Under the pieces are notes generated by a model. It saw nothing but the letters and a program-made list of their open reading frames with translations. It ran no database searches and had not been told where the DNA came from. 64,000 nucleotides of DNA from Tolypothrix sp. PCC 7712 (GTDB lineage Bacteria; Cyanobacteriota; Cyanobacteriia; Cyanobacteriales; Nostocaceae), in contig NZ_CP063785.1 in assembly GCF_025860405.1 (NCBI RefSeq), positions 6,697,390 through 6,761,389 of the forward strand. The letters are read 5' to 3'. How positions within the stretch are numbered: position 1 is the stretch's first letter; each line of letters opens with the position of its first letter. This document shows positions 17,865-28,560 of this stretch, piece after piece. The translations under genes were made by a program, and so were the position numbers.

Positions 17865-20531
17865 TTAAGTAAATTTGATATATTTCTCAATAAGATTTTG
17901 AATTTTTTCTATTTGAAAACTCTGAGTTAAGGTTTGAATCTCTTGAACAAATGGTAGAAATCTATGATCGGATTTTTCTATTTCAGATAATTGATTTTGT
18001 AAAGCTTTAATTCGACCTTTTAAAGCCAACTCATACAAGCGATTTAATTCTTCTATTGGTGGGGGTACTATTTCTTGACTAAGTGGTAATGATGAGTTAT
18101 TTTCTTCTTCATAATTCCATTCTATTTCTAGGTGAGTCTGTAATTTTTCAAGTAAGTCAGAAGCTTGCACTGGCTTAGGTAGAAAATCATCGGCACCAGC
18201 ATCTAAACTCTTCTGCTTGTCAGTATCAAAAACACTAGCTGATGAAACAATAATCTTGATATCTTGATAATCTGGTAAATTACGTAGATGTTGAATCATT
18301 TCCAATCCGTTCATCACTGGCATAGTAATATCAGTAATTATTAAGTTAGGTTGATAATCAACTGCTTTGGCTAATCCTTCTTTACCATCTTCTGCTTCTA
18401 CAATTTCAAAACCAATTGGTTCCAGTAAATTCATGAGCACAGAGCGATTTTCCCAACGATCATCTACTACCAGAATTTTTTGTTTTTTTCCTTGAAAACT
18501 AGTGATAGAGCCTTGTTGAGTTACTTTAGATTTATCCGCCCATTCTAAAGATTCAGGGATATCGGCATCAAACCAAAAACTACTACCTTTTTCGGGTTGG
18601 CTTTGCACTTCGATAGTACCACCCATCATCTCAACAATTTTTTGACTAATAGCTAATCCTAACCCTGTTCCTTCTGATTGTTTTTTGAGGTTACCTACCT
18701 GCTCAAAAGGTAAAAATATTTGCTCTATTTGCTCACTACTAATCCCCACACCAGTATCTTCAACTTGGAAGCGAATTTGATAAATTACTGGTTCTTGAAA
18801 AGAAATACTTTTAATTTGTAGAATTTTTACCGTAAACGTTACATTACCTTTTTCAGTAAATTTAATTGCGTTACCCAATAAATTTATCAAAACCTGTCTT
18901 AAACGCTTTTCATCAATATGGATACCTGTTGGTAGTTGAGTATCTGGTTGATAAATAAAGTTTAGACCTTTTTGTTCTGCTTTAATTCTACAAATTTCAG
19001 CGACGGCTTGGAGAAAGGAGGGAAAATGAAAATTTGTCGGATGTAATTCCATTTTCCTGGCTTCGATTTTAGAAAGGTCAAGAATATCGTTAATTAGGGT
19101 CAGCAGATGGGAACCACATTGGTTAATAATTATAATCCCTTTCTGCTGCTTCTCTGTCATATTTTTTGAACTTTGCAGAATTTGAGCATAGCCTAAAATT
19201 CCATTGAGAGGTGTACGAAGTTCATGACTCATGTTAGCCAGGAATTCGCTTTTAGCTCTGTTAGCACTATCAGCTAATTCTTTAGCTTCTTGGAGTTCAG
19301 ATGTACGTTCCTGAACTCGCAGTTCTAACTCCTCAAAGGACTCTTTTAATTGTGCTGTCATTTGGTGGAAAGACTGTGTCAAAATTTCGATTTCATCGGC
19401 GTTTTGGAACTCTGATTGATAGTTTTGCCTGCTATTAACAACCAATACAGCATCTTGACCTAGACGAAGTGCCCTTTGAGCATCCACTTCTGCTAGCTTC
19501 TGGCATTCTTCAAGAATTGGTTGCAAGCGTTTATTAAGTTGACGGATAAACAAAGTCACCACTAATGCTAGTACCATACCAGCACCTAAAGCACCACCAA
19601 CTGCAATAGATAATACTGGGACTAACACAACTGACTGAGGGACTACTGCTAACATCAACCAGTTAGTTCCCTGTACCCGTTGAAATACCCAGTATTTACC
19701 CTTAGCCTGCATAAAACCATCATTATCGGTTTCGAGTTGCTTCCATACATCCCTTAACTCTGGTATGTCCTTATAGGTTGCTAATGATTTAGCTTTTCCT
19801 GGTTCTGGTGGATACGCCAGCAAATTACCTTTTTGGCTGACAATTGCAAAGTAACCTCCTCCCCAGGTTACGGGTTTTTTGATTTCTTCTGTAAGTGCTG
19901 TAACGCTGACATCCAATCCTACAACACCAATAAGTTCATCACGATTATTGAATACGGGAGATGTAGTGGTGGTCATAGTAATTCCAAACCAATTATATGG
20001 CTCTAACCAGACTTCTTTTCCCGCTTTTACAGGTAATGTATAGTAGTCATTTTCAAAACAAGTTGCTTCAAGCCCACAGATATCAGTGAGTCGATAATCA
20101 TTATGAGGAAATGGTAAAGGGTTCCCTACTTGACCAGGTATATTCTGATCTTTATATATATAAGGCCAATAAAACTTCCTATCTGAGAGAATTTTGTAAG
20201 CTGCTTGGCCAAACCCAGCTCCCATAGTTAGAGATGAGCGTTTTTGAAGAATTTCAAAAACTATTTTCTTATAAGCATCTGGATCTTTTATTCCTATATC
20301 GTTCAAAGTTTTAGCCCCTGCAACCAGACTTAGCATCGATTGTTCTGCTCTACCTAGTTTTCCCTCAACAGACCTGACTTGCGTGCTGAGATTTGCTTCT
20401 ATTTCTTTTTGTGCCCGATATTCGAGTGCTTTATAGAAGAAATAGGACATACTACCTAATCCAACCAAAGCACCACTTAATACATAGAAGAATAATCTTG
20501 ATCCGATTGATTTACGTAGGTGGCTTTGCAT
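17865..20531 (-). CDS. CACHE-domain membrane sensor kinase with C-terminal receiver
   Basis: 888 residues. Transmembrane helices at about 13-32 and 305-328 bracket a periplasmic dCACHE sensor (VGLDVSVTALTEEI, FAIVSQKGNLLAYPP), followed by a HAMP-like linker, coiled coil, HisKA (LANMSHELRTPLNGILGYAQ), HATPase (VEDTGVGIS, GTGLGLAISQKIVEMMGG) and a REC domain (about 675-795; ITDITMPVMNG, PKPV). The last about 70 residues are helical and charged, perhaps a remnant of an Hpt-like domain, though no clear phospho-His motif is seen. It likely senses a small molecule outside the cytoplasm. It is first in a two-gene unit with the soluble REC-kinase. Confidence 0.92.
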   Translation of the reverse strand: MQSHLRKSIGSRLFFYVLSGALVGLGSMSYFFYKALEYRAQKEIEANLSTQVRSVEGKLGRAEQSMLSLVAGAKTLNDIGIKDPDAYKKIVFEILQKRSSLTMGAGFGQAAYKILSDRKFYWPYIYKDQNIPGQVGNPLPFPHNDYRLTDICGLEATCFENDYYTLPVKAGKEVWLEPYNWFGITMTTTTSPVFNNRDELIGVVGLDVSVTALTEEIKKPVTWGGGYFAIVSQKGNLLAYPPEPGKAKSLATYKDIPELRDVWKQLETDNDGFMQAKGKYWVFQRVQGTNWLMLAVVPQSVVLVPVLSIAVGGALGAGMVLALVVTLFIRQLNKRLQPILEECQKLAEVDAQRALRLGQDAVLVVNSRQNYQSEFQNADEIEILTQSFHQMTAQLKESFEELELRVQERTSELQEAKELADSANRAKSEFLANMSHELRTPLNGILGYAQILQSSKNMTEKQQKGIIIINQCGSHLLTLINDILDLSKIEARKMELHPTNFHFPSFLQAVAEICRIKAEQKGLNFIYQPDTQLPTGIHIDEKRLRQVLINLLGNAIKFTEKGNVTFTVKILQIKSISFQEPVIYQIRFQVEDTGVGISSEQIEQIFLPFEQVGNLKKQSEGTGLGLAISQKIVEMMGGTIEVQSQPEKGSSFWFDADIPESLEWADKSKVTQQGSITSFQGKKQKILVVDDRWENRSVLMNLLEPIGFEIVEAEDGKEGLAKAVDYQPNLIITDITMPVMNGLEMIQHLRNLPDYQDIKIIVSSASVFDTDKQKSLDAGADDFLPKPVQASDLLEKLQTHLEIEWNYEEENNSSLPLSQEIVPPPIEELNRLYELALKGRIKALQNQLSEIEKSDHRFLPFVQEIQTLTQSFQIEKIQNLIEKYIKFT

Positions 20532-20778
20532 AGTCTTAACGAGTCTTACTTTATAGGGTGTTTGATGGATGCTGGGTTGATGGTACTAGTTATTATTCAT
20601 AGTTAATAATTCCCTATTAGGTTTAACAAATAACGCTTGAGGAAAAATTAATTAGTAACTTGACCCAGGTAATATCAAACCCATAGATGTCATTAGACTG
20701 GTCTTTGTACAATTGCAAGCTTTGTCCCTTAATTTACTTGTACATCGTAGTTTTATCTAATATTGTTTCTTCATTACA

Positions 20779-23700
20779 TTAGTTTTTAGCCATATTTTCA
20801 CACTCTGAAATTGTTTTTATTATGTCTTTATCAAAACTCTTATCAATTTCGTATTTGGGAAGTTTAATGAAACTCTTATTAATAAGATAATCGAAATAAC
20901 TTTGGAGCATATTAGCATTGATGGTTGGGCAAATTATGGAAGTATCTACAAGCATATCGAGAGTCTTACGACAGTCAAATACTGTAGAAGTTCTTAAGAA
21001 AATTTCTAGATATGTCATTTGGTTATTAAAAATATTTTCGGTAAACAGAGGAATAATTGGTTCTAATGCATTCTCTTGCTCAATATCTAATTTTAGCAAT
21101 TCAGCTTGCCATTTATCATATGGTAAAATCCTAATGTAGTAGCCAAAATTTTGGATATTAGTAACAATATCATTCCAAAATAATGGATTAGGATTAACAA
21201 TATGAAATACTTTTCCTAAAGATTTTCGCTGTCTTGATAAATATAAAATAGCTTTACTAGCATAGTCTATAGGAGTTAAATTAATCCATTGCTCCCAAGT
21301 AGGTGCAGATCCCATCTGAATCATGCCTTTGATGATTCTGTTTATCAAGTCATTAGTTTGAGAAACACCTGTTTGACTATGACCAGACATCATTCCTGGC
21401 CTATAAATACATGTAGGAATTCCTCTAGACTGAGCAGCAATTACTAGCTTCTCAGCAACCCATTTAGTTTGGGTATAACCCTGTTTCAGCTCGTAAGGAT
21501 TATCAAGTTGTTCATCCTCTGTAATAGTCTTCTTGCCACGAAAAATAAGCGGCTTTAATACATCAATGGTTGAAATGAAGTGAACAGGGGTGGCTTTACC
21601 CTGGCTAGCTAACCTAAGAATCTCTTGAGTTCCTAACACATTAGTAGCTCGTAATGTATTGTATGGATAAACCAAATTTACAAGTGCGCCAGCATGATAA
21701 ATTAGATCTAGTTTGTTACCTAACTCTCGGAAGTTTGCGCTAGTTAGTCCTAATAAAGGTTGTGACAAATCTCCTAAGATGGGAATTACCTTAGAACTTA
21801 ACTTACTGTTTCCAAGTTTGTAACGCTCTAGATTAGTTTGAATTTTTTGCCGCCCATGCTCAATATTAGAGGCACGAACTAAGCAATAAATATTTGCCGG
21901 AGTTTGTTTCAGAAGCTCATCCAGTAAGAAAGCACCTAAAAATCCTGTTACTCCAGTCAAGAATATATGTTTTGGTTCATTTTTGGATTCAACAAAGGGT
22001 AGCTCAGGATAAATTGTTGGATCTAAAATTGCTTCTGTATATAAATCTATCTGATTTTCTGCCCCAAAATTAACATCACAATCTAAGTTCTGATTAGTAT
22101 TAATTGCTTTAATTAATCCCGCTATCGTTGGTTCTCTAAGAAAGTAGGATAAAGATACTTTTACATGAGTAACCTCTTCTACTTGAGATAGCAGATGAGC
22201 TGTAACCAGAGAATGTCCTCCGAGTTCAAAAAAGTTATCATAAATACCTACTTGTTCTATTCCTAAAATCTGAGACCAAATTTCAGCCAGCTGTTGTTCT
22301 ATTAGATTTGAAGGCGCAATGTATGCCTCTTTTAACATTGGGCGCTCTTTTTTTGGTTCAGGTAGCGATCGCCGATCAATTTTTCCATTTGTTGTCAGGG
22401 GTAGTGTTTCCATCACTACAAATGCTGAAGGAACCATATAGTGAGGTAATTTTTCCTTCAGGTAAGTCCGTAGTTTTAGACCCAATTTGCTTTTCTCGTT
22501 GACTTGAAGAGGATTATTAGCATAAGCACTTAATGGTTTTAACTTTAATGGTTGCTCTGGCAGGATAGGAATAGCCTTTTGCTCTATTATTTTTAACTGG
22601 CTTTGTAGTACAACGTCATACGTACCTGGTGCATTTAACTCAGACCAAGTTATATGGGCGTTATAGGGTAAATCTTGACTGATATTCCAAAATTCTTCTG
22701 GATGAACTCTAGTATATTCATGAATTTGCCAGAGTGTTTCCCTTAGCTGTCCTACAGTTGTTGCTTTACTGTTACTTGCTAGCAATTCCACTGCTTTCAC
22801 ATCTAGGAATACCCGTGCATTAGGTACATTAATAATCTTGAGAATTTTTGGCTGTTGCTCTTGAAGAAATTTGCAGATTAGTGGAATTGATAGTTCTTGT
22901 TGTTGCCAATCCCAACATAGAGGCTCTAAATCCTGATATGTATCAGCTTCTACATGAAGGATGACATCAAAGCGAAATCTAATCAGTTCATTTTGAGATT
23001 GACCTCGTTTGAGAAACGTTTGAACATGATTAATGCGGGGAATCCTCTGCTTCAGAGTGGAAAAGAAAGTAGGATGAAGTACTAGTTCTCTTTCATGCAA
23101 CATTCGCTCCCGAACTATCTTTTGGAGTTGATTGCTAGACAGAGAAGCAATAGCTTGGCTGAGTTGAACTGCGGTATGAAAAGTTTCTAGTAACGGTAAA
23201 CTACGAACATCACCTATAAAAATTTGCCCCCCTGGTTTGAGCAATCGAACAACCTTCTCAATAACTTGTAAAAAATAATCCACACTAGGAAAGTATTGAA
23301 TTACAGAGTTAATAATCACGGTATCAAAACTGCCTACTTCTAACCCTTCAAGCTCATGGGCTGCACCCTCAGATACTTTCACATGTGACCAGTTTGGCTT
23401 GCTTTTGTTTAATTGCTGCTCAATATAATGGATAGCTTGTTTAGAGATATCCGTACCGAAGTAGTGGCTACAATGAGGAGCAATACGAAACAAGAGAAGT
23501 CCATTACCACATCCAATCTCCAATACTCGCTGAGGTTTTAAGGAGAGAATGTGCTTAACTGTTGAATTCACATATTCATGCATCTCATCAACTGGTATTG
23601 GTAGACCTGTAAAACTATCATTCCAGCTAATAAAATTGAAAGTTGGATCGACATCTTCATAAGGCTGACTATAAGTGGCATCCCATACATTTCTCCATTC

Positions 23701-25140
23701 TTGAAGTTGTTTAGTATATAACTGATCCATTGGCTTTAATTGTTCTAAATCATTGTGAGTTTTTGGAACAATATATGCAACCAGGCGTTTGTCTCCAAAC
23801 TCACCATCTCTAGGAATGACTACAGACTCTCTTATTCCTGGATATTGGTTGATAGCTGCTTCTACTTCTCCTAATTCCACACGGAAGCCACGAATTTTGA
23901 TTTGGTGATCTATCCGACCAAGGAACTTGAGGTTACCATCGGGCAAATAAACAGCTAAATCTCCGGTTCTGTAGAGCCGCACTTCTGTTTCTTGATTTAA
24001 GGAATGAAGAATAAACTTCTCAGATGTTAAATCAGGGCGATTCAGATAACCACGAGCTAGCCCAGAACCACTGATATATAATTCACCTGCTACGCCCATT
24101 GGAACAGGTTTGAGGCGATCATTTTTCCTACGTGATGGTACTTCTAATAAATAAATTTTTGTATTTGGTAGAGGACGACCAATAGATGGAATTTCGGTTG
24201 ATCCTTTTCGGATCAAAGCTACTGTGGAATAGGTTGTATCCTCTGTAGGTCCATAAAGATTGAAGACTTGTTGAATATGCTCTAACTGATAAAGTTGTTG
24301 TACCAGAGCATTTTGTAAAGGCTCACCTGCCAAGTTAATAGTCTTTACAGAAGAGGGAATACCTTCCATGCGGAGCAATGCTGCGATCGCTGACGGTACA
24401 GTATTGATCAAAGTAACTTCCAATGCTGCTGGTAAGTTAGGTAACTCTAAGGCATTCTGAGCGAGAATTACCCTGCCACCACAACAAAGAGTGACAAACA
24501 ATTCAAAAACAGACAAATCGAAGCAAATTGATGTGGAGGCTAACACTCCCTTTAATTGCTCAGGAGTAAAAAATTCTGTGGCCCAATCAATCAGAGCAAT
24601 TGTATTGCGGTGTTCAATTGCTACGCCTTTTGGTATACCTGTAGACCCAGACGTGTAAATAACATAAGCAAGATTGTTAGGTCTTACTTCACTAATAGGG
24701 TTATCTATTGGCTGTTGAGCTATGTTCTGCCAATCGCTGTTTATATAGACAGTATATCCCTGATGTTGAGAAACTAATGCCTGTAAATGCTCTTGGGTTA
24801 ACAGGATAGGAATTTGAGTATCTTCGATGATAAAAGCTAAACGATCTTTAGGATAAGTAGGGTCAAGAGGAATATAAGCACCACCTGCTTTGAGTATCCC
24901 TAACAACGCGACTACCATCTCTAGCGATCGCTCTATACAAACCCCAACTAAGGTTTCTGGTTTTACACCTAAAGTTCTCAGGTGATGTGCTAATTGATTG
25001 GCTTTTTGATTTAGCTCTCTATATGTTAATTGCTCATTTTGAAAAATAACCGCTACAGCATCAGGGGTTCGTGACACCTGAAATTCCACTAATTGATGAA
25101 TGGAAATGTTTTTATGATCACTCAGCATGGATTTTTCCAT
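20779..25140 (-). CDS. Single-module NRPS-like enzyme: adenylation - methyltransferase - carrier - thioester reductase
   Basis: 1453 residues. Adenylation core (about 20-450): YTSGSTGIPKG (A3), FDLSVFELF (A4), YGPTE (A5), YRTGDL (A7) and IKIRGFRVELGEVE (A8). A methyltransferase is inserted between A8 and A10 (VLEIGCGNG near 540), as in N-methylating modules. A10 (NGKIDRR) is near 918, the carrier with LGGHSL (phosphopantetheine Ser) near 975, and a terminal Rossmann reductase (about 1055-1440) has TGVTGFLG and GYTQTK. No condensation or thioesterase domain. The specificity code read by eye against GrsA is D-L-F-N-N-A-L-T-Y-K, which I recall as an alanine-type code. Expected output: a reductively released N-methyl amino aldehyde or alcohol. 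Confidence 0.9.
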   Translation of the reverse strand: MEKSMLSDHKNISIHQLVEFQVSRTPDAVAVIFQNEQLTYRELNQKANQLAHHLRTLGVKPETLVGVCIERSLEMVVALLGILKAGGAYIPLDPTYPKDRLAFIIEDTQIPILLTQEHLQALVSQHQGYTVYINSDWQNIAQQPIDNPISEVRPNNLAYVIYTSGSTGIPKGVAIEHRNTIALIDWATEFFTPEQLKGVLASTSICFDLSVFELFVTLCCGGRVILAQNALELPNLPAALEVTLINTVPSAIAALLRMEGIPSSVKTINLAGEPLQNALVQQLYQLEHIQQVFNLYGPTEDTTYSTVALIRKGSTEIPSIGRPLPNTKIYLLEVPSRRKNDRLKPVPMGVAGELYISGSGLARGYLNRPDLTSEKFILHSLNQETEVRLYRTGDLAVYLPDGNLKFLGRIDHQIKIRGFRVELGEVEAAINQYPGIRESVVIPRDGEFGDKRLVAYIVPKTHNDLEQLKPMDQLYTKQLQEWRNVWDATYSQPYEDVDPTFNFISWNDSFTGLPIPVDEMHEYVNSTVKHILSLKPQRVLEIGCGNGLLLFRIAPHCSHYFGTDISKQAIHYIEQQLNKSKPNWSHVKVSEGAAHELEGLEVGSFDTVIINSVIQYFPSVDYFLQVIEKVVRLLKPGGQIFIGDVRSLPLLETFHTAVQLSQAIASLSSNQLQKIVRERMLHERELVLHPTFFSTLKQRIPRINHVQTFLKRGQSQNELIRFRFDVILHVEADTYQDLEPLCWDWQQQELSIPLICKFLQEQQPKILKIINVPNARVFLDVKAVELLASNSKATTVGQLRETLWQIHEYTRVHPEEFWNISQDLPYNAHITWSELNAPGTYDVVLQSQLKIIEQKAIPILPEQPLKLKPLSAYANNPLQVNEKSKLGLKLRTYLKEKLPHYMVPSAFVVMETLPLTTNGKIDRRSLPEPKKERPMLKEAYIAPSNLIEQQLAEIWSQILGIEQVGIYDNFFELGGHSLVTAHLLSQVEEVTHVKVSLSYFLREPTIAGLIKAINTNQNLDCDVNFGAENQIDLYTEAILDPTIYPELPFVESKNEPKHIFLTGVTGFLGAFLLDELLKQTPANIYCLVRASNIEHGRQKIQTNLERYKLGNSKLSSKVIPILGDLSQPLLGLTSANFRELGNKLDLIYHAGALVNLVYPYNTLRATNVLGTQEILRLASQGKATPVHFISTIDVLKPLIFRGKKTITEDEQLDNPYELKQGYTQTKWVAEKLVIAAQSRGIPTCIYRPGMMSGHSQTGVSQTNDLINRIIKGMIQMGSAPTWEQWINLTPIDYASKAILYLSRQRKSLGKVFHIVNPNPLFWNDIVTNIQNFGYYIRILPYDKWQAELLKLDIEQENALEPIIPLFTENIFNNQMTYLEIFLRTSTVFDCRKTLDMLVDTSIICPTINANMLQSYFDYLINKSFIKLPKYEIDKSFDKDIIKTISECENMAKN

Positions 25141-25800
25141 CTAACCAAATTTTGAACTGGAAGTATTCAGAGTACTCAGTAGTACCCTTTTGAAGCTTGT
25201 GGCAGTGCAGACCCTAATTTTTAAAGTCAATTTATATCTTGACTGTTACTAACCGCTTGGTTTTTAATATTACATAAATAATCTAAGTAAAATTATTTGC
25301 AATATCAATTAAAAGCTATTAGATAAAATCGGTAGATACATTTTAAATGTGAGTTTTACTTAATAGCTTGAGTAATGCCACTGGATAAATTGTGAAACTA
25401 TTTCTGAGAGAGTATCAGCCAGTTTTTACTGATTTTTCAGTAATTTTGCGTCCAGAGCAAACGTGGTTTGTGAAAAATACTTGAAGCCCTAATCTTGAAA
25501 TATTAAAATTCTGCTGTCACAAGGGGTGGAGTAGTAATTGCAATCAAACTTTATAAAAAAAATATTGATCAATACAAAGAATTTATGTAAAAACTGATAA
25601 TAAGAGCCGAGAAAATTTCCCCCTTGTTCACACCGTCTCCCTGGGAAATTGATTGAGTAATATTTATATGGTGTGAGGCAATGTCAGAGAGTCCCGGTAA
25701 TTAGGGAGAAGGTATTTGGCAAAAGTCTTTGAAAATAGCTTTATTCTCAATTTTTACTGATTGAGAAGGTTAATTTTAGTGATTTATCAACAATACAGCC
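25141..25800. other. Divergent intergenic region between NRPS-like gene and psbA
   Basis: 660 bases, AT-rich, with no credible gene. Close to psbA there is an inverted repeat TCTCAAT (25745-25751) / ATTGAGA (25760-25766) that would form a hairpin in the 5' leader about 35 bases before the start codon. The promoters for both divergent genes must lie here but no consensus elements stand out. Confidence 0.5.
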
Positions 25801-26883
25801 ATGACCACAACTCTCAGAAGAGGCGAAAGCGGTAATCAGTGGGATCGATTCTCACAATGGATTACTAGCACTGAAAATCGGCTTTATATCGGCTGGTTTG
25901 GTGTGTTAATGATTCCCACCTTGTTAACTGCAACCATTTGCTTCATTATTGCCTTTATTGCTGCACCACCCGTTGATATCGACGGTATTCGAGAGCCTGT
26001 TGCGGGTTCTTTACTTTATGGTAATAACATCATTACTGATGCTGTTGTGCCAACATCCAATGCTATTGGTTTGCACTTCTATCCCCTTTGGGAAGCGGCT
26101 TCGATGGATGAATGGCTCTACAACGGCGGCCCTTACCAGCTAATTGTTTTGCATTTTCTCATTGGGATTTTCTGTTGGCTGGGCAGACAATGAGAATTAA
26201 GTTTTCGTTTAGGGATGCGTCCCTGGATTTGTGTTGCGTACTCAGCACCCGTAGCTGCGGCGACCTCAGTGTTCTTAATTTATCCCATTGGTCAAGGTAG
26301 CTTTTCTGACGGGATGCCTCTAGGTATTAGCGGCACGTTTAACTTTATGCTTGTATTCCAAGCAGAACATAATATTCTGTTTCACCCCTTCCATATGTTT
26401 GGTGTAGCAGGTGTTTTCGGTGGTTCTTTGTTCTGTGCAATGCATGGTTCTTTGGTGTCTTCCTCACTAGTTAGGGAAACAACTGAAATTGAATCGATTA
26501 ACTATGGATACAGATTTGGTCAAGAACAAGAAACCTACAGCATTGTAGCGGCTCACGGTTATTTTGGACGCTTGATCTGGCAATATGCTAGCTTTAACAA
26601 CTCTCGTTCGCTGCACTTTTTCTTAGCTGCTTGGCCTGTAGTTTGTATCTGGTTAACGGCTTTGGGTATTAGCACAATGGCATTTAACTTGAATGGATTT
26701 AACTTTAACCAATCAGTGCTAGATTCTCAAGGTCGTGTAGTTAGTACATGGGCTGATGTCGTCAATCGTGCCAACTTAGGTATAGAAGTGATGCACGAGC
26801 GTAATGCTCATAACTTCCCCCTAGATTTGGCTGCTGATGAATTCATACCTGTAGCTTTGCAGACTCCAGCAATGCATGGTTAA
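25801..26883 (+). pseudogene. psbA: psbA (photosystem II D1) interrupted by an in-frame TGA
   Basis: The two open stretches 25801-26193 and 26215-26883 are in the same frame. Only codon 131 is a stop (TGA at 26191-26193) where D1 has Trp131: GRQ-stop-ELSFRLGMRPW. The rest, 360 codons, is intact: TyrZ Y161 with H190; Mn ligands D170, E189, H332, E333, H337, D342, A344; P680 ligand H198; iron ligands H215 and H272; S264 and F255. Q130 is the low-light form. The protein differs from usual D1 at, for example, D80, F194, F200, C212 and C282, so it is a divergent paralogue. A perfect terminator follows. It is either a fresh pseudogene, a sequencing error, or read through; catalytic residues have not decayed. 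Confidence 0.9.
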
Positions 26884-26905
26884 TCTGAGATTAATATAAA
26901 TTAAT

Positions 26906-26935
26906 AGCGTTCTCGATTTAGAGAACGCTTTTTTA
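26906..26935 (+). terminator. Intrinsic terminator of psbA
   Basis: Perfect 9-bp stem AGCGTTCTC (26906-26914) / GAGAACGCT (26921-26929), 6-nt loop, then six T residues; 22 bases after the psbA stop codon. Confidence 0.92.
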
Positions 26936-27162
26936 TTGGCATTACAGATGTATTCACTATTACACAAGCTTTTGATAGCAGGGTTCTGTATTCTCTGAGT
27001 AGCAGTTAAGAACATGAGATAGCAAAAATATCTGAAGTTGCTGAGTATATTTACGAGCTTGCAATTAGTGAACAGTTAGTAAAATATGACATTTAAGATT
27101 TGCAATAGGTTTTTAATAATCAATTCAATATAAGATGTGAAATTTAAATTCTAAAAATCACA

Positions 27163-28554
27163 ATGGCAGACCTTACTCCTAATTCTAGTTTTAGTTTGAC
27201 TCTGCGCTTGCAGATTCCCAATCGTGTTGGGATGTTAGCTTCAGTTACCCAGGCGATCGCAGCTAGTGGTGGACTACTCGGACAAATTGATTTAATCGAG
27301 CAAACCCGCAAAGAGTCTACTCGCGATATCACGGTTGATGCAGCTAGCACTGAACACGCGGAAACCATTGTACAAGCAGTCAAAGCACTACCACATATTC
27401 ACTTGCTCAGTGTGTATGACCGCACCTTTAATTTGCATCGTGGCGGTAAAATCAGCATCGCTAGCAGGATTCCGCTAAAGAGTGTTTCTGACTTAGCAAT
27501 GGCTTATACGCCTGGAGTAGGTCGCATTTGTACAGCGATCGCTGAAAATCCAGATGAAGTCTATAACCTCACTATCAAAAAAAATACAGTAGCTATTGTT
27601 ACTGATGGTAGTGCTGTTTTAGGTTTAGGAAATCTCGGCCCGGCTGCTGCTCTCCCAGTTATGGAAGGGAAAGCAATGCTGTTCAAAGAATTTGCAGGTA
27701 TTGATGCTTTCCCCATCTGCTTGGCAACCCAAGATACTGATGAGATTGTGCGGACAGTCAAAAATCTCGCTCCGGTTTTCGGTGGTGTGAATCTTGAAGA
27801 TATCGCCGCTCCGCGCTGCTTTGAAATTGAAAGAAGGCTGCGTCAAGAATTAGATATACCCGTGTTTCACGATGACCAGCATGGTACAGCAATTGTCACC
27901 TTGGCGGCGTTGTTTAATGCTTTGAAGCTGGTAAATAAATCACTAGCAGAAATCCGCATTGTGATTAATGGTGCTGGCGCGGCTGGGGTAGCGATCGCAC
28001 GCTTACTCCGCAAAGCTGGGGCAGAAAAAATCTGGATGTGTGACTCTAAAGGGATTATCTCCACCAGCCGTACTGATTTGACTGAAGAAAAGCGCGAATT
28101 TGCAGTTAAAGCCCAAGGTACATTAGCTGGTGCATTGCAAGGCGCAGATGTATTTATTGGCGTAAGCGCACCAGGAGTTTTGACTCCAGAAATGGTGCAA
28201 TCAATGACAAAAGATGCGATCGTGTTTGCAATGGCTAATCCGATTCCCGAAATTCAGCCAGAATTAGTGACAAACGATGTAGCTGTAATTGCTACAGGTC
28301 GCAGTGATTATCCCAATCAAATCAATAACGTTTTGGCTTTCCCGGGAGTATTTCGCGGTGCATTAGATTGTCAAGCTAAGACAATTACCACCACTATGTA
28401 TTTAGAAGCTGCACATGCGATCGCATCTTTAGTAAAGCCTTCAGATTTAAATCGGGAACATATCATTCCTTCCGTTTTTGATGAGCGAGTCGCCTCGTCT
28501 GTAGCGGCGGCTGTGCAACAAGCAGCGCGTCAAGAAGGTATTGCTCACAGTTGA
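27163..28554 (+). CDS. NAD(P)-dependent malic enzyme with N-terminal ACT domain
   Basis: 463 residues. An ACT-like regulatory domain occupies about 8-85 (LRLQIPNRVGMLASVTQAIA). The malic enzyme N-terminal domain (about 100-230) has AMAYTPGVGRIC and TDGSAVLGLGNLGP with the conserved Lys in GKAMLFK. The dinucleotide-binding domain (about 240-455) has VFHDDQHGTAIV and the Rossmann loop VINGAGAAGVAIARLL. It oxidatively decarboxylates malate to pyruvate and CO2. The ACT domain suggests allosteric control by an amino acid or other small ligand. It is monocistronic with a GC-rich terminator hairpin after it. The cofactor preference cannot be fixed by eye. Confidence 0.92.
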   Translation: MADLTPNSSFSLTLRLQIPNRVGMLASVTQAIAASGGLLGQIDLIEQTRKESTRDITVDAASTEHAETIVQAVKALPHIHLLSVYDRTFNLHRGGKISIASRIPLKSVSDLAMAYTPGVGRICTAIAENPDEVYNLTIKKNTVAIVTDGSAVLGLGNLGPAAALPVMEGKAMLFKEFAGIDAFPICLATQDTDEIVRTVKNLAPVFGGVNLEDIAAPRCFEIERRLRQELDIPVFHDDQHGTAIVTLAALFNALKLVNKSLAEIRIVINGAGAAGVAIARLLRKAGAEKIWMCDSKGIISTSRTDLTEEKREFAVKAQGTLAGALQGADVFIGVSAPGVLTPEMVQSMTKDAIVFAMANPIPEIQPELVTNDVAVIATGRSDYPNQINNVLAFPGVFRGALDCQAKTITTTMYLEAAHAIASLVKPSDLNREHIIPSVFDERVASSVAAAVQQAARQEGIAHS

Positions 28555-28560
28555 TATTTT

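Noticed and set aside
25801..26883. Rogue or chlorophyll-f-synthase type D1
   Set aside because: Those variants lack Mn ligands or TyrZ. This copy keeps D170, E189, H332, E333, D342, A344, Y161 and H190.
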